Positions 16,770 through 26,137 of a DNA stretch of 64,000 nt are shown piece after piece; position 1 is the stretch's first letter; each line of letters starts with the position of its first letter. A model generated the notes under the pieces. The model searched no databases, was not told the origin of the DNA, and saw only the letters and a program-made list of their open reading frames with translations. This DNA is from Limnothrix sp. CACIAM 69d (GTDB taxonomy: Bacteria > Cyanobacteriota > Cyanobacteriia > CACIAM-69d): NCBI GenBank assembly GCA_001913845.2, contig MKGP02000088.1:62001-126000 (forward strand), in the 5' to 3' direction. The translations under genes were made by a program, and so were the position numbers.

Positions 16770-19568
16770 CTAACTCCCATTGCCAAAAATGTCTAATTGG
16801 GCAATGGGCGGCTCTGAGGCGCTGTTTAGCTCATTAGATGTTTTTGAGTGAGTTCGAGGCCCAGTTTGGGCGGTTTTTCGCAGCCCTACGGCGATTTTCG
16901 AGTGTTTTTCAATTTGGGCCATGATTTCGCGGGCCCGGGCGATCGTGCTGGGGGGCAACCCGGCCAGGCGGGCCGCTTCGATGCCGTAGGAGCGATCGGC
17001 TCCGCCCGGTTGCACCTGATGCAAAAACACAATGCGATCGGGCAATTCCTTGACGGCCACTTGGTAGTTAGCCACGTTGTCGAGGAGGGTGGCCAGTTCG
17101 TTTAGCTCGTGGTAGTGGGTGGCAAAGATCGATCGGGCGCGCAGTTCGCTGGCCAAATATTCCGCCACGGACCAGGCGATCGCTAGGCCATCAAAGGTGG
17201 CCGTTCCCCGTCCAATTTCATCGAGCAAGACCAGGGATCGATCGGTGGCGTGGTTGAGAATATTGGCCGTTTCGTTCATTTCCACCATGAAGGTCGATTG
17301 CCCGGTGGCCAAGTCATCCACCGCCCCCACCCGGGTAAAGATTCGATCGCAAATTCCCAAATGGGCTGCCTGGGCTGGCACGTAGGATCCGACCTGGGCC
17401 ATGAGCTGAATCAGGCCCACTTGCCGCAAATAGCAACTTTTGCCGCTGGCGTTGGGCCCCGTCAGCACCACTAAATCGGGCAAAGGAGGCGACGCTGAAT
17501 CGGGCGATCGATGAGTGGGATTCGGAGGTTGATCCGGCGGTTCAGGCAATGTATTAATTGATACCTCTAAGTTGGCAATTGCTGGCGCATCTTGCTCGCT
17601 CCTCGCCCGATCGCCCGATGGCTCATGCCCCAATTGGGTCGAGTTAGGCACAAAGAACCCTTCCGGTAAGGATTGTTCAACCACCGGGTGGCGACCCTGC
17701 CGAATCTCGATCGTGCGGCCTTGATCAATCAAGGGTCGGCAATAGCCCCGGGCGATCGCCAGTTCGGCGAAATTGGTCAACACATCGATCGCCGCCACGG
17801 CCAGGGCCACCTTGCGAATTTGATCCGCCAGTTCCCCCGTGGCCGATCGCAACTCACAGAAAATCTCGTATTCCAACCGGTTCAAATCTTCACGGGCCGA
17901 CAAAATTCGCGCTTCCCGTTCCTTCAGCTCTGGAGTGATGTAGCGCTCTTCGTTCACGAGGGTTTGCTTGCGGATATAGTCCTCGGGCACAAGATCCACC
18001 TTGGCCCGGGACACACCAATGAAGTAGCCAAAGGTTTTGTTGTAGCCCACCTTCAGGGTGTGGATGCCGGTGCGTTGCCGCTCGATCGCCTCCAAGTTAG
18101 CCAGCCAGTCCCGATCGCCCGCCGACTGTTGGCGCATGGTGTCCAAGGCATGGTTCACGCCATCCCGAACAAGGCCGCCTTCGGTGACGGACAGGGGCGG
18201 TTCATCAACCAAATGGCTGCGGAGGCGATCGCCCAGTTGCTCCAGGGCCGACGGCACCTGTTGCAACACGCGGAAATAGGGCGATCGGCCCCCGCTCACC
18301 ACCTGGGCCAGCTCCGGCAACCGGCCCAGGGAATCCGCCAAGGCCACCAAATCCCGGGCGTTGGCCGTGCCCGCGCCGGCCCGCCCCGCCAATCGTTCCA
18401 GGTCATACATTTCCCGCAGCAGCCGTTGCAGATCCTGGCGCAAGTCGGGCTGGTCAATCAGTTCCCCGATCGCCCCTTGGCGGGCCCGAATTCCATCCAA
18501 ATCCAACAAGGGTTGCAGCAACCAACGACGCAAAGCCCGACCGCCCATGGCCGTTACGGTGCGATCGAGCGCCCACAGTAGCGATCCAGTCAGGGTGCCA
18601 TCGCGCACGGTTTGGACAATTTCCAAATTCCGGCGGGTTTGGTAATCCAGAATTAAATAGTCTGTAATTTCGTAAGTTTTGAGCAGTTGCAGCGGAATTT
18701 CGCGGGTTTGATCTTCGGAACTGGGATGGGTTTCCGTGAGGTAGGTCAACAGTCCGCCCGCCGCCCGGGCCGCCAAGGGCCGGCGATCGCAGCCCACCCC
18801 TTCCAGCGATCGCAGCCGGAAGCGATCGAGCAATCGTTGCCTGGCTTCCGCCAGCCCAAACCGCGATTGGGGCCGCAGGGCGTAGCAAAACTGGCCAGGT
18901 AACCAATCGGGAAAGTCCCGCCCCTTCAGGTGCGATCGATTTTCGCCCGGCCGCAACAGCCCCACCAGATCCAGCGCATTCACCGGCACCAACACTTCCG
19001 ACGGACTCAGGCGCAACAGCTCTTGCACCAAGGGATCCGGCTCTTCCCCTTGGGTAGCCCAAAATTCCCCGGTGGAAATGTCCGCATAGGCCAAGCCCCA
19101 ATGGCGACGCTCCAGCACGATCGCCGCCAAAAAGTTATTTTTGCGGGCCGCCAACATGCCCTCTTCGAGCACCGTCCCCGGCGTGAGAATTCGGGTCACC
19201 TCCCGCCGCACCAGCCCCTGAGCTTCGGCCGCATCCTGGGTTTGGTCACAGAGGGCCACCGCATAGCCCTTTTCCACCAGTTGGGCCGCATAGCGCTCGA
19301 TCGCATGGTGCGGCACGCCGGCCATGGGTACGCGCCCAATATCTTTGCCGCCCTCCTTGGAAGTCAGCACCAACTCCAGCACCTCCGCGATCGTGCAGGC
19401 ATCCTGGAAAAAGGTCTCGAAAAAGTCGCCCACCCGATAGAGCAACAGGGCTTGGGGATGTTGTTCTTTGACCGAGACATAGTGCTGCATCATCGGCGTG
19501 AGCTGATCGCGGTTCAGCGGCCGATAGTCAGCATTGGGAATCTCACGCGGCGTGGCAGAGGCACTCAT
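16770..19568 (-). CDS. mutS: DNA mismatch repair protein MutS
   Basis: 932 residues, somewhat longer than E. coli MutS (853). The mismatch-reading Phe-X-Glu motif is present in [15 protein letters not shown] near residue 45. Core, lever and clamp domains follow. The ATPase part (from about residue 695) has Walker [27 protein letters not shown], Walker [18 protein letters not shown], and the His-loop FATHYHEL. It recognises mismatches and recruits MutL. Extra length comes mainly from a Pro/Ser/Asp-rich stretch (about residues 630-695, including [20 protein letters not shown]) inserted just before Walker A. The first ATG gives a sensible N-terminus. No mutL nearby. Confidence 0.96.
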   Translation of the reverse strand: MSASATPREIPNADYRPLNRDQLTPMMQHYVSVKEQHPQALLLYRVGDFFETFFQDACTIAEVLELVLTSKEGGKDIGRVPMAGVPHHAIERYAAQLVEKGYAVALCDQTQDAAEAQGLVRREVTRILTPGTVLEEGMLAARKNNFLAAIVLERRHWGLAYADISTGEFWATQGEEPDPLVQELLRLSPSEVLVPVNALDLVGLLRPGENRSHLKGRDFPDWLPGQFCYALRPQSRFGLAEARQRLLDRFRLRSLEGVGCDRRPLAARAAGGLLTYLTETHPSSEDQTREIPLQLLKTYEITDYLILDYQTRRNLEIVQTVRDGTLTGSLLWALDRTVTAMGGRALRRWLLQPLLDLDGIRARQGAIGELIDQPDLRQDLQRLLREMYDLERLAGRAGAGTANARDLVALADSLGRLPELAQVVSGGRSPYFRVLQQVPSALEQLGDRLRSHLVDEPPLSVTEGGLVRDGVNHALDTMRQQSAGDRDWLANLEAIERQRTGIHTLKVGYNKTFGYFIGVSRAKVDLVPEDYIRKQTLVNEERYITPELKEREARILSAREDLNRLEYEIFCELRSATGELADQIRKVALAVAAIDVLTNFAELAIARGYCRPLIDQGRTIEIRQGRHPVVEQSLPEGFFVPNSTQLGHEPSGDRARSEQDAPAIANLEVSINTLPEPPDQPPNPTHRSPDSASPPLPDLVVLTGPNASGKSCYLRQVGLIQLMAQVGSYVPAQAAHLGICDRIFTRVGAVDDLATGQSTFMVEMNETANILNHATDRSLVLLDEIGRGTATFDGLAIAWSVAEYLASELRARSIFATHYHELNELATLLDNVANYQVAVKELPDRIVFLHQVQPGGADRSYGIEAARLAGLPPSTIARAREIMAQIEKHSKIAVGLRKTAQTGPRTHSKTSNELNSASEPPIAQLDIFGNGS

Positions 19569-19851
19569 ATGGCCAAAGGAGTCTTTCGGAATCTTTCATA
19601 GTATCGGGCAACGGTTGGTCGTGGGGGCTTCAGCCCGCCCAGCGCACCGGTTGAAACCGGCCCTGCGAACCGATCGATCGCCTGAGCTAGCATGGCCAGG
19701 ACAAGCTTGGCTCCGTTGAACCAGCCCTTGGACTCAGCCTGCGGGATGAGGCAATCATCCAAAGTAGCCATTCACAGGAACGGCTCCAAGTCACGGTTCA
19801 AACAACAGCCAGCCCCTAACCATCAGCATCAGCAAGCAGGAGGACACCACC

Positions 19852-21354
19852 ATGGGCCGGGCGATCGAGCGAAGTTGTGTGGCAACAGCGATCGGGGTTG
19901 TGGTCTTGGGGGGTGCGCCCGCTTGGGCCCTGTCGGCCAGCCAGCGATCGGGTGATGCGGGCCCCAGCGTGGTGCGCTTGCAACGACAACTGAAAACCCT
20001 GGGTAATTACGGCGGCCCCCTCAATGGCCAGTTTGATAACGCCACGGTCGCCGCCCTAGAAGCTTTCCAGCGATCGCGGGGTCTCTATACCAAGGGGGCA
20101 GTGGATATTGTGACGAAGCGATCGCTCCTGGAAGCCACGGGGGCTGATTTAACCTTGGTGGCGAATTTGCAACCGGGCGATCGGGGCCCCAGCACCAGGG
20201 AATTGCAACGGCTCCTGAATCGGTTGGGCTTTTTGGCCGCCGAACCCACGGGCAATTTTGACAGCCCCACTCGCCAAGCCCTGGAACGATTTCAGCAGTC
20301 CCTGAACCTGTCAACCACGGGTCATGTGGACTTGGCCACCATGCAGGCCCTGCGCGATCGGGCAGGCACCGACAGCGGCCCAGGGACTCCAGCCCGGCCC
20401 AACCGCCCGACCACCAGCCAACCGGCCACGGCCAGCAATGGTCTGGGGCCCGGCCAGCGGAGCGCCGCCGTTCGGCAACTGCAAACCCGCTTGCGCCAGT
20501 TGGGCTTTTTCAAAACCACGCCCACGGGATTCTATGGGCCAATCACCGGCCGGGCGGTGCGAGCATTCCAACAGGCGGCGGGGTTGACCGCCACGGGCCG
20601 GGCAACGCCGGAAACCCTGCGGGCGATCGAAACCCGGCTGGCGGCCCAACCGGCGAATCCCCGATCGACCAACACGCCACCCACCGATCGCCAAGCAGTC
20701 AGCCCGCGATCGACCCAGCCCACCCCAACCCAACCGGCCACCCCGGTCAACCCGCCCGATCGGCCATCCATGCGGCCCCTCAATCCCGATTACCAAGCCT
20801 TGAAGCCCGGTGACAGCGGCGATCGGGTCAAGGCCCTTCAAGATCAGTTGCGAGCCTTGGGATTCCTCAAAACCCGCAGCACCGGATTCTACGGCGACAT
20901 CACCCAAGCGGCCGTCATCGCCTTCCAGCGATCGCGCCAACTACCCGCCACGGGCCAAGCCAGCCCCGCCACCCTGCGGGCCCTGTTTGGGGTCTCCAAC
21001 GGCAGCCAACCCAGCCCTAGCCCCAGCTCGGCAACGCCAGCCCGCGCCGTCCCTGCCTTCCAGTCCCCTCGGCCCACCGCTGCCCCGCGAGCCGTTCCCA
21101 ACAGCAGCCCCCTGGCCCAGCGATCGCCCAGTGCCCGCAGCGATGATCGCTGGCTGATGCCGGGCGATCGAGGGGTGCGCGTCACCGCCCTGCAACAGCG
21201 CCTGGCCGCCCTCGGTCTCCTGGGGTTCGATCGGGTGAATGGGGTCTACGACAACCTCACCGCCCAGGCCGTCATCAACTTCCAACGATCGCGACGACTC
21301 AGCCCCACCGGCATTGCTGACCTGACCACCCAACGGGCCATGGGCCTGCTTTGA
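19852..21354 (+). CDS. secreted protein with five peptidoglycan-binding (PG_binding_1) repeats
   Basis: 500 residues with an N-terminal signal sequence (hydrophobic CVATAIGVVVLGGAPAWA, likely cleaved after AWA). Five copies of the PG_binding_1 fold occur, each with 'GDxGxxVxxLQxxLxxLG...Y/FGxxTxxAVxxFQxxxxLxxTGxxxxxTxxAL'. They lie at about residues 33-95, 107-165, 205-262, 322-378 and 430-498. Pro/Thr/Gln-rich linkers (RPNRPTTSQPATAS and similar) separate the last three. No hydrolase or amidase domain is present, so it probably binds cell-wall peptidoglycan as a structural or scaffolding protein. It lies alone downstream of the divergent mutS. Its 3' end carries a 15-bp triplication covering the stop codon. 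Confidence 0.85.
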   Translation: MGRAIERSCVATAIGVVVLGGAPAWALSASQRSGDAGPSVVRLQRQLKTLGNYGGPLNGQFDNATVAALEAFQRSRGLYTKGAVDIVTKRSLLEATGADLTLVANLQPGDRGPSTRELQRLLNRLGFLAAEPTGNFDSPTRQALERFQQSLNLSTTGHVDLATMQALRDRAGTDSGPGTPARPNRPTTSQPATASNGLGPGQRSAAVRQLQTRLRQLGFFKTTPTGFYGPITGRAVRAFQQAAGLTATGRATPETLRAIETRLAAQPANPRSTNTPPTDRQAVSPRSTQPTPTQPATPVNPPDRPSMRPLNPDYQALKPGDSGDRVKALQDQLRALGFLKTRSTGFYGDITQAAVIAFQRSRQLPATGQASPATLRALFGVSNGSQPSPSPSSATPARAVPAFQSPRPTAAPRAVPNSSPLAQRSPSARSDDRWLMPGDRGVRVTALQQRLAALGLLGFDRVNGVYDNLTAQAVINFQRSRRLSPTGIADLTTQRAMGLL

Positions 21355-21386
21355 ATGGGACTGCTTTGAATGGGTCTGCTTTGAAG
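21342..21386 (+). repeat. 15-bp tandem repeat x3 over a stop codon
   Basis: Three consecutive units GGGCCTGCTTTGAAT, GGGACTGCTTTGAAT and GGGTCTGCTTTGAAG (21342-21386). Each unit re-encodes the final Gly-Leu-Leu-stop of the upstream gene, with ATG before each GGN, so the termination site exists in triplicate. Confidence 0.85.
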
Positions 21387-21433
21387 TTGCTGCCTCACAC
21401 GATCGCCCCATCCTCACTCTGGCTCCGTGCCCC

Positions 21434-22069
21434 ATGGAATTCCCTGAACCCCCGCTTCGGCCTCGCGCCCTGCCCCTTTGGCTGGAATGGACGATCGTTA
21501 GCAGCCTCGTGGCCGGAACCGTTGGCTTTGGGCAACATCACCTGGCCTCCTGGCCCCAGTTTCCTTGGCTGCCCTGGTTGGGGCCGTTGCTGGGTGCGCC
21601 CTTTGTGGGGCTAGCCCAAGGCTTCGTGCTGCGATCGCACCTGCGCCGGGGCAAAGCTTGGGCCAAGGCCAGCGCGATCGGCCTCTGGGTGGGTCTATCG
21701 GTCGGTGGCCTGATGATCTGGTTGATGCAGCGATCGCCATCGGGCAATTTCTCAATTCTGCTAGCGGCCTTCCCGATCGCCGCTGCCATCCAAGGAGCCT
21801 TCCAAGCGCCCGTCCTGCGATCGCGCGTGCAACACCCCAATCGCTGGATTTTGATCTGTGCCCTGGCCTGGTTCGTGAACCTTTTCCCCATGTTGGTTTT
21901 TGGGGCCATGAGCCTGGACTGGCTAGAGGGCGCAATTGTCCCAGCGAGCTACACCCTGCTGAATGGTCTCCTGAGTGGGGCGATTGTTGGGCTAATTCGG
22001 GGCGTTGGCCTCAGCCTGCTGCTCTATCCCCCATCCCCCCGGCAGCCGGCCCAATCGTCCGGATCTTGA
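21434..22069 (+). CDS. hypothetical integral membrane protein
   Basis: 211 residues and mostly hydrophobic. Likely membrane helices are at about 17-35 (LWLEWTIVSSLVAGTVGF), 45-65, 78-98 (AIGLWVGLSVGGLMIWLMQ), 104-125, 138-160 and 175-195. Between helices, short Arg/His-containing loops (LRSHLRRGKAWAKA, LRSRVQHPNRW) suggest cytoplasmic segments. I do not recognise a family. It lies 79 bp after the peptidoglycan-binding gene on the same strand and may be co-transcribed. The C-terminal tail is Pro/Ser-rich and soluble. The frame uses HIP1-rich, GC-rich codons like the core genome. Confidence 0.65.
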   Translation: MEFPEPPLRPRALPLWLEWTIVSSLVAGTVGFGQHHLASWPQFPWLPWLGPLLGAPFVGLAQGFVLRSHLRRGKAWAKASAIGLWVGLSVGGLMIWLMQRSPSGNFSILLAAFPIAAAIQGAFQAPVLRSRVQHPNRWILICALAWFVNLFPMLVFGAMSLDWLEGAIVPASYTLLNGLLSGAIVGLIRGVGLSLLLYPPSPRQPAQSSGS

Positions 22070-22242
22070 CGGAGCGATCGCCCGCAGCCAGCCGCTCAAA
22101 ACAACACCCCCCCCAAAACAGCCCCCCAGGAACAGCCCCAGAATCGTCTTGAATACTTGCGAGAAAATTCCTAGAAAATTTTTTTCTGAAACCCTTGACA
22201 AATCAAAAAACTCTTGGCATTCTACTAAAGCGTCAAACGCAA

Positions 22243-22314
22243 GCGGGTGTAGCTCAGTGGTAGAGCGTCACCTTGCCAAGGTGAATGTCGCGCGTTCGAA
22301 TCGCGTCACCCGCT
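22243..22314 (+). tRNA. trnG: tRNA-Gly (GCC)
   Basis: A clear cloverleaf: acceptor GCGGGTG (22243-22249) pairs with CACCCGC (22307-22313). The D-arm AGCTCAGTGGTAGAGC, an anticodon stem CACCT/AGGTG around loop TTGCCAA (anticodon GCC) and the T-arm GCGCGTTCGAATCGCGT are all present. CCA is not encoded. A T7 run starts at 22314 and can act as the terminator. Confidence 0.97.
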
Positions 22315-22394
22315 TTTTTTAAGACCGAAAAAGCTTCGAGAGCGGCTGGTTAGTAACATCTAATCAGTCGCTTTTGTTGATCGGGAGGATTGCG

Positions 22395-22646
22395 ATGTTG
22401 TTGCCCCAAACGATTCGAGATTACGTCAAAGCCCAGTTCCCGATCGAGCAGCAAGAAACCGTGCTGGGAATTTTGGTGAACTATCCCCAAGACCCGGCCG
22501 CCACAGCCCACACGGAGCAAGTGTTGATGGCGGCGTTGACCCTGGCGGGTAGCAACTTGGGACAGTTGAAGGCCTATGTGGAAGTGGCGATCGAGGATGA
22601 GGCAGAACTGTTGGGTTGGGCCGCAGCAGCAGGAATGCACCCCTAA
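22395..22646 (+). CDS. small hypothetical protein
   Basis: 83 residues from the ATG at 22395, chosen because GGAGG lies at 22384-22388 with good spacing; a TTG at 22374 would extend it by seven codons. The predicted protein is acidic and all-helical (IRDYVKAQFPIEQQETVLGILVNY ... EVAIEDEAELLGWAAAAG) with no motif I can name. Its stop overlaps the convergent ribD stop by 4 bp. Genuine coding is supported by the strong ribosome-binding site and the tight packing between tRNA-Gly and ribD. Confidence 0.7.
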   Translation: MLLPQTIRDYVKAQFPIEQQETVLGILVNYPQDPAATAHTEQVLMAALTLAGSNLGQLKAYVEVAIEDEAELLGWAAAAGMHP

Positions 22647-23791
22647 TCGGTTCTCTGGACGGGGCGTAAGTAGCCCTCGATCGCGAAGTCTTGGCCCACT
22701 GATCGCCAGGTGACCCGCTCCAGGGCGATCGCGTCGCCCATTTGCGTTAGCCCCAAATCGCCCACCGGGGACGGAGCCGCCACCCCGCCAACAATTTTGG
22801 GCGCGATAAACGCCAGGATTTTTTGCACCGATCCATCGGCGATCGCCTGGGCCGACAGGGCCCCGCCACATTCCCACAACACCGATAGAAATTGCCGCTG
22901 ATTCAGCACCTCGATCGCCCGGGCGGGCGACAGATTCGGCACTTCTTGCACCTCAACACCCCGATCGCGCAACCAAGCCTGCATTTCCAGATTTGCACCC
23001 GGCAACGTCAGCACCAAAGTTGGCGCTTCCGACGGCTCCCACAGGTGCAAAATCCGACCATCGGCCGTGGTTTGGGGCAAATCTAGCCGCCGAGTCATCA
23101 CCACCCGCAGCGGATCGTGACTGTCCAGGCCGTGGCTGGTGAGCTTGGGGTTATCGCGCCGCACCGTGTTGCCCCCCACAATCACCGCATCGCAACCGGC
23201 CCGCAAACGATGCACCTCCGCCCGGGCCTGCTCATCGGTCACCCAAGCGCTGTGGCCGTGGGTGGTGGCGATTTTGCCATCCAGGGTCATGGCATATTTC
23301 AAAATGCCCAGGGGCCGACCCTGCTGAATACGATAAAAAAACGGCTCATTCAGGCGATCGCACGCGGCCCGTTCCACCCCCACCAGGGTTCCAATGCCCG
23401 CCGCATTCAAGGTGGCAATGCCTTGGCCCGCCACCTGGGGGTTCGGATCCACCGTTCCAATTACCACCTTAGCCACGCCCGCTTCCACCAACGCCTTGGA
23501 ACAGGGCGGCGTGCGGCCGTAGTGATTGCAGGGTTCGAGGCTGACATACACCGTGGCTCCCCGCGCCCGATCGCCCGCATCCCGCAGGGCAAACACCTCC
23601 GCATGGGGCTGGCCCGCGCCGGGATGGAACCCTTCGCCCACCACTTCCGTACCCTGCACAATCACGCTACCCACCATTGGGTTTGGGGCCGTGCGCCCCA
23701 GGGCCCGACGGGCCAACTCCAAACAACGGCGCATCATTGCCCGATCGAACTCGGTGGCAGCGGGGGCATCGACGGCGACAAACTCAGACAT
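22643..23791 (-). CDS. ribD: bifunctional riboflavin biosynthesis deaminase/reductase RibD
   Basis: About 382 residues. The N-terminal deaminase half has the zinc site: HAEVFAL (His-Ala-Glu) and PCNHYGRTPPC. The C-terminal reductase half begins near residue 150 with GRPLGILKYAMTLDGKIAT and contains VGGNTVRRDNPKLTSH and ECGGALSAQAI. It catalyses the second and third steps from GTP to riboflavin: deamination, then NADPH-dependent reduction of the ribosyl side chain. The ATG at 23791 (MSEFVAVDA) is preferred over an upstream TTG at 23809. It lies 117 bp downstream of hsdS on the same strand; no FMN riboswitch is seen before it. Confidence 0.95.
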   Translation of the reverse strand: MSEFVAVDAPAATEFDRAMMRRCLELARRALGRTAPNPMVGSVIVQGTEVVGEGFHPGAGQPHAEVFALRDAGDRARGATVYVSLEPCNHYGRTPPCSKALVEAGVAKVVIGTVDPNPQVAGQGIATLNAAGIGTLVGVERAACDRLNEPFFYRIQQGRPLGILKYAMTLDGKIATTHGHSAWVTDEQARAEVHRLRAGCDAVIVGGNTVRRDNPKLTSHGLDSHDPLRVVMTRRLDLPQTTADGRILHLWEPSEAPTLVLTLPGANLEMQAWLRDRGVEVQEVPNLSPARAIEVLNQRQFLSVLWECGGALSAQAIADGSVQKILAFIAPKIVGGVAAPSPVGDLGLTQMGDAIALERVTWRSVGQDFAIEGYLRPVQRTD

Positions 23792-23908
23792 AGGACGCGA
23801 CGAGAGCAAGGGCGATCGCGATAACCCGCGATTCCTTCAAATGGTAAGGGCTGACGCACCTCAACCGGCAAAATCTGCCTGGCAATCCGCGAAACCCCCA
23901 AGCAGAGC

Positions 23909-25375
23909 CTAGGTTCCTGCACTGGCCGAAGGACAATCAAGACTCAGTTGGGTGGCTTTGGGTTTGCGTTTGCGCGGGGTGGGTTGTTGGGTGCGATCGG
24001 CTCGAATCCGTTCGAGCAACACCGAGGCGGGTTCGTCGTTGGGGTCTTGGGGCACGAGTTGGCCGCGAAAGGCTTTGGCGAGGGTGGCTTGGTCGAGTCG
24101 ATCGAGCAGGGCGATCGCTTTCTGATAGTTTTGTTCGATCGTCTCGATCGCTTTGAATCGCTCTTCAACGCGCTGCACAATCTCTTTTTGTTCAGGTATT
24201 GAGCATAGAGGCAGAGGTAATGCTGAAACTTTAGAGAGGCTCAATGTGTGAAGACCAGAGCTAGAAGATGCCACCAACTCAATGGCAAGACGGCCAATTG
24301 GTGATAGTAACCAATACAAGGCAAATTTTTCAAAAACTAAATCACCGACTCGAACCTTAATTAAATGATTTTGATGAGCACAATTCTCAATTTCACCACT
24401 CCAAAGCGCGACTCTTCCAATTTGGTCGATGCTGCCGTTACCCTCAACAATAAGGAGATCTCCTGAATTCAGCTTTACTCGTTTCCATTCTGTTTCTGAA
24501 ATTCCAATCTCTAAAACCTCATCAAGCCGTAATTCATTTGCATAAACATTGGCTACGCGTAAATAGGGAACTGTTTTTTCTAAACTTGCTCGGTTGTGAC
24601 TTTTGGCCAATCCTCCTATGACTTTTGCAACTTGATTAATAGTTACCCAAATCCAGTCTTCAGGTAAGCTCGACAAGTTATTGATCTGATCATTATCAAG
24701 AGTTGGGCAATTTACGGATAGATCAGGTTTATTCTTGTCGCGCCAGTCGGCTGTTAGGTCGCCGCGAAAGGCAGCGGCTAGGACGGCTTGTTTATAGCGT
24801 TGGATGAGCTTGGGGATCTGCTGCAACTCCTCGCGGGCGCGGCGACTGCGGCCCAACAATTCATCCAACTTCTCCACAATCCGCCCCTGCTCCCCCAAAG
24901 GCGGCAAAGGAATTGAAGTCCGTAAAACTTCACTTCGACTGAGTTCAACTTGATTAGTCGAACCTGTATGCATTTCCTCAATACGTTTTTGAATGAAAGG
25001 CGACTTGATAAAATAGTGTAGATAGTAAGGATGGCAGGCAGTATTACAACGAACGATTGTAACGTGGCTATCTACAACAGCCCTTTCATAGCCTTCGAGT
25101 TCTGTAAATAAAGCTGCTCTTCCAATAGTGCCAGTTCCTGTGGAGTTCCAGAGTAAGTCACCTGACTGGAGAAAACGTTCAGGTGTCCAAGAATCCCACT
25201 GATCAGGATGAATAAATTTCAAATAGGTTGGGTCTACTCCATCCCACCGAATGCATTTTTGATTAATAACTGGTAGATCACTTTTGTCTATATATTTTGG
25301 TGATTTGCCACGCTGAATATATTCGGAAATTTCACCAATCTCAGTTAATATCCAACCTTTTGGTAAATCGTTCAT
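23909..25375 (-). CDS. hsdS: type I restriction-modification specificity subunit HsdS
   Basis: 488 residues with two target-recognition domains in the standard order. TRD1 (about 1-165) starts PKGWILTEIGEISEYIQRGK and ends SIPLPPLGEQGRIVEKLDELL. A central conserved helix contains KQAVLAAAFRGDLTADWR. TRD2 (about 225-405) starts LPEDWIWVTINQVAKVIGG. A second conserved helix has QATLAKAFRGQLVPQDPNDE. A basic tail (PRKRKPKAT) follows. It sets the bipartite DNA sequence recognised by the HsdR2M2S complex. It is last in the hsdR-hsdM-mntA-hepT-hsdS run and separated from hepT by a small inverted-repeat element. The TRD portions are AT-richer than the conserved parts, typical of exchanged TRDs. A near-identical tail copy lies at 59854-59979. 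Confidence 0.93.
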   Translation of the reverse strand: MNDLPKGWILTEIGEISEYIQRGKSPKYIDKSDLPVINQKCIRWDGVDPTYLKFIHPDQWDSWTPERFLQSGDLLWNSTGTGTIGRAALFTELEGYERAVVDSHVTIVRCNTACHPYYLHYFIKSPFIQKRIEEMHTGSTNQVELSRSEVLRTSIPLPPLGEQGRIVEKLDELLGRSRRAREELQQIPKLIQRYKQAVLAAAFRGDLTADWRDKNKPDLSVNCPTLDNDQINNLSSLPEDWIWVTINQVAKVIGGLAKSHNRASLEKTVPYLRVANVYANELRLDEVLEIGISETEWKRVKLNSGDLLIVEGNGSIDQIGRVALWSGEIENCAHQNHLIKVRVGDLVFEKFALYWLLSPIGRLAIELVASSSSGLHTLSLSKVSALPLPLCSIPEQKEIVQRVEERFKAIETIEQNYQKAIALLDRLDQATLAKAFRGQLVPQDPNDEPASVLLERIRADRTQQPTPRKRKPKATQLSLDCPSASAGT

Positions 25376-25413
25376 TCTTTTAACTCCTGTTTGATCGTTT
25401 TCATTGAATCCGC

Positions 25414-25497
25414 GTAGGTTGGGTTGAGCCTCGCGAAACCCAACACGACTTATATCAATCTTGCTGGCGTTGGGTTTCGTTCCTCAACCCAACCTAC
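25414..25497. repeat. 84-bp MITE with GTAGGTTGGGTTGAG ends
   Basis: GTAGGTTGGGTTGAG (from 25414) is inverted as CTCAACCCAACCTAC (ending 25497); inside, CGAAACCCAAC and GTTGGGTTTCG extend the pairing, leaving a short AT-rich loop. The last base is the first base of the reverse-complemented hepT stop codon. A half copy lies at 56729-56757. It sits between hepT and hsdS. Confidence 0.8.
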
Positions 25498-25847
25498 TAG
25501 CTACTTTCTTCTTGAACAATCATTTCTGAAATCACCATTTTAAGCGATGGTAGAGATTTTTCAATTGTTGCCCACACCACAGCAGTATCAATTTCCCAAT
25601 ATTGATGCACAAAAATATCCCGAGCACCCGCCACAGATTTCCATGGGATTTGCGGATAAAGCCTTCGGCGATCATCAGGAATTTGCTTAACTGCCTCTCC
25701 AATATTTTCTAGTAATTTAACCACTGCTAAAATTTTCTCTTTGTTGCCTGAGAAGGTATCAAAATCAACGCCATCAACAAACCTTTCAATATCTGCAATC
25801 GATTCCAAGATATCTTGCAAAAACTCCAATAGGCTGCGTTTTGTCAT
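25497..25847 (-). CDS. hepT: HEPN toxin HepT (DUF86)
   Basis: 116 residues. The HEPN ribonuclease motif R-X4-H-X-Y is exact: R76-DIFV-H81-Q-Y83. HepT proteins of this DUF86 class cleave RNA, reportedly the tRNA 3' end, and are neutralised when the partner MntA adds AMP groups to the tyrosine of this motif. The start overlaps the mntA stop by 4 bp (ATGA type), showing translational coupling. It is followed immediately by a MITE and then hsdS. Placement inside the type I restriction operon suggests a back-up abortive response or an addiction function for the operon; that is inference. Confidence 0.9.
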   Translation of the reverse strand: MTKRSLLEFLQDILESIADIERFVDGVDFDTFSGNKEKILAVVKLLENIGEAVKQIPDDRRRLYPQIPWKSVAGARDIFVHQYWEIDTAVVWATIEKSLPSLKMVISEMIVQEESS

Positions 25848-26137
25848 AAATAAATCACCTCCGCCAAAACCCGCTCCTTAATTCGCGACTTCAGCCCATT
25901 TCGCGTCACCACATCAACCCTAATCGATAGTAACTCACTCAAATCGTCTCGCAACTCAAGCAAGCGATATAAACTCGGCGCTTGCTCATACTCCACCAAA
26001 ACATCCACATCGCTGTCATCATTCTGCTCCCCTCGCGCATAGGAACCAAACAACCCCAATTTGGTAATTTGATAGGTTTCCAGTAACGCCGATTTTTGAT
26101 GAGCCAAAATTCGCAAAACCTCATCCCGCGTTTTCAT
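25844..26137 (-). CDS. mntA: MNT nucleotidyltransferase antitoxin MntA
   Basis: 97 residues with the minimal nucleotidyltransferase signature GS-x10-DxD: G31-S32 (LFGSYARGE) and D43-V-D45 (DDSDVDVLVEY), plus a third acidic residue D75 in IRVDVVT. Family members AMPylate the HepT toxin. The gene overlaps both neighbours by 4 bp: its ATG lies in the end of hsdM, and its stop overlaps the hepT start. It is therefore built into the hsdM transcript. The downstream partner at 25497 carries the matching RX4HXY motif, so the pair appears complete and active. Confidence 0.92.
   Translation of the reverse strand: MKTRDEVLRILAHQKSALLETYQITKLGLFGSYARGEQNDDSDVDVLVEYEQAPSLYRLLELRDDLSELLSIRVDVVTRNGLKSRIKERVLAEVIYL

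Noticed and set aside
17673-18581. 302-codon plus-strand frame
   Set aside because: It is antisense to mutS; His/Gln/Arg-rich composition is typical of shadows of GC-rich genes.
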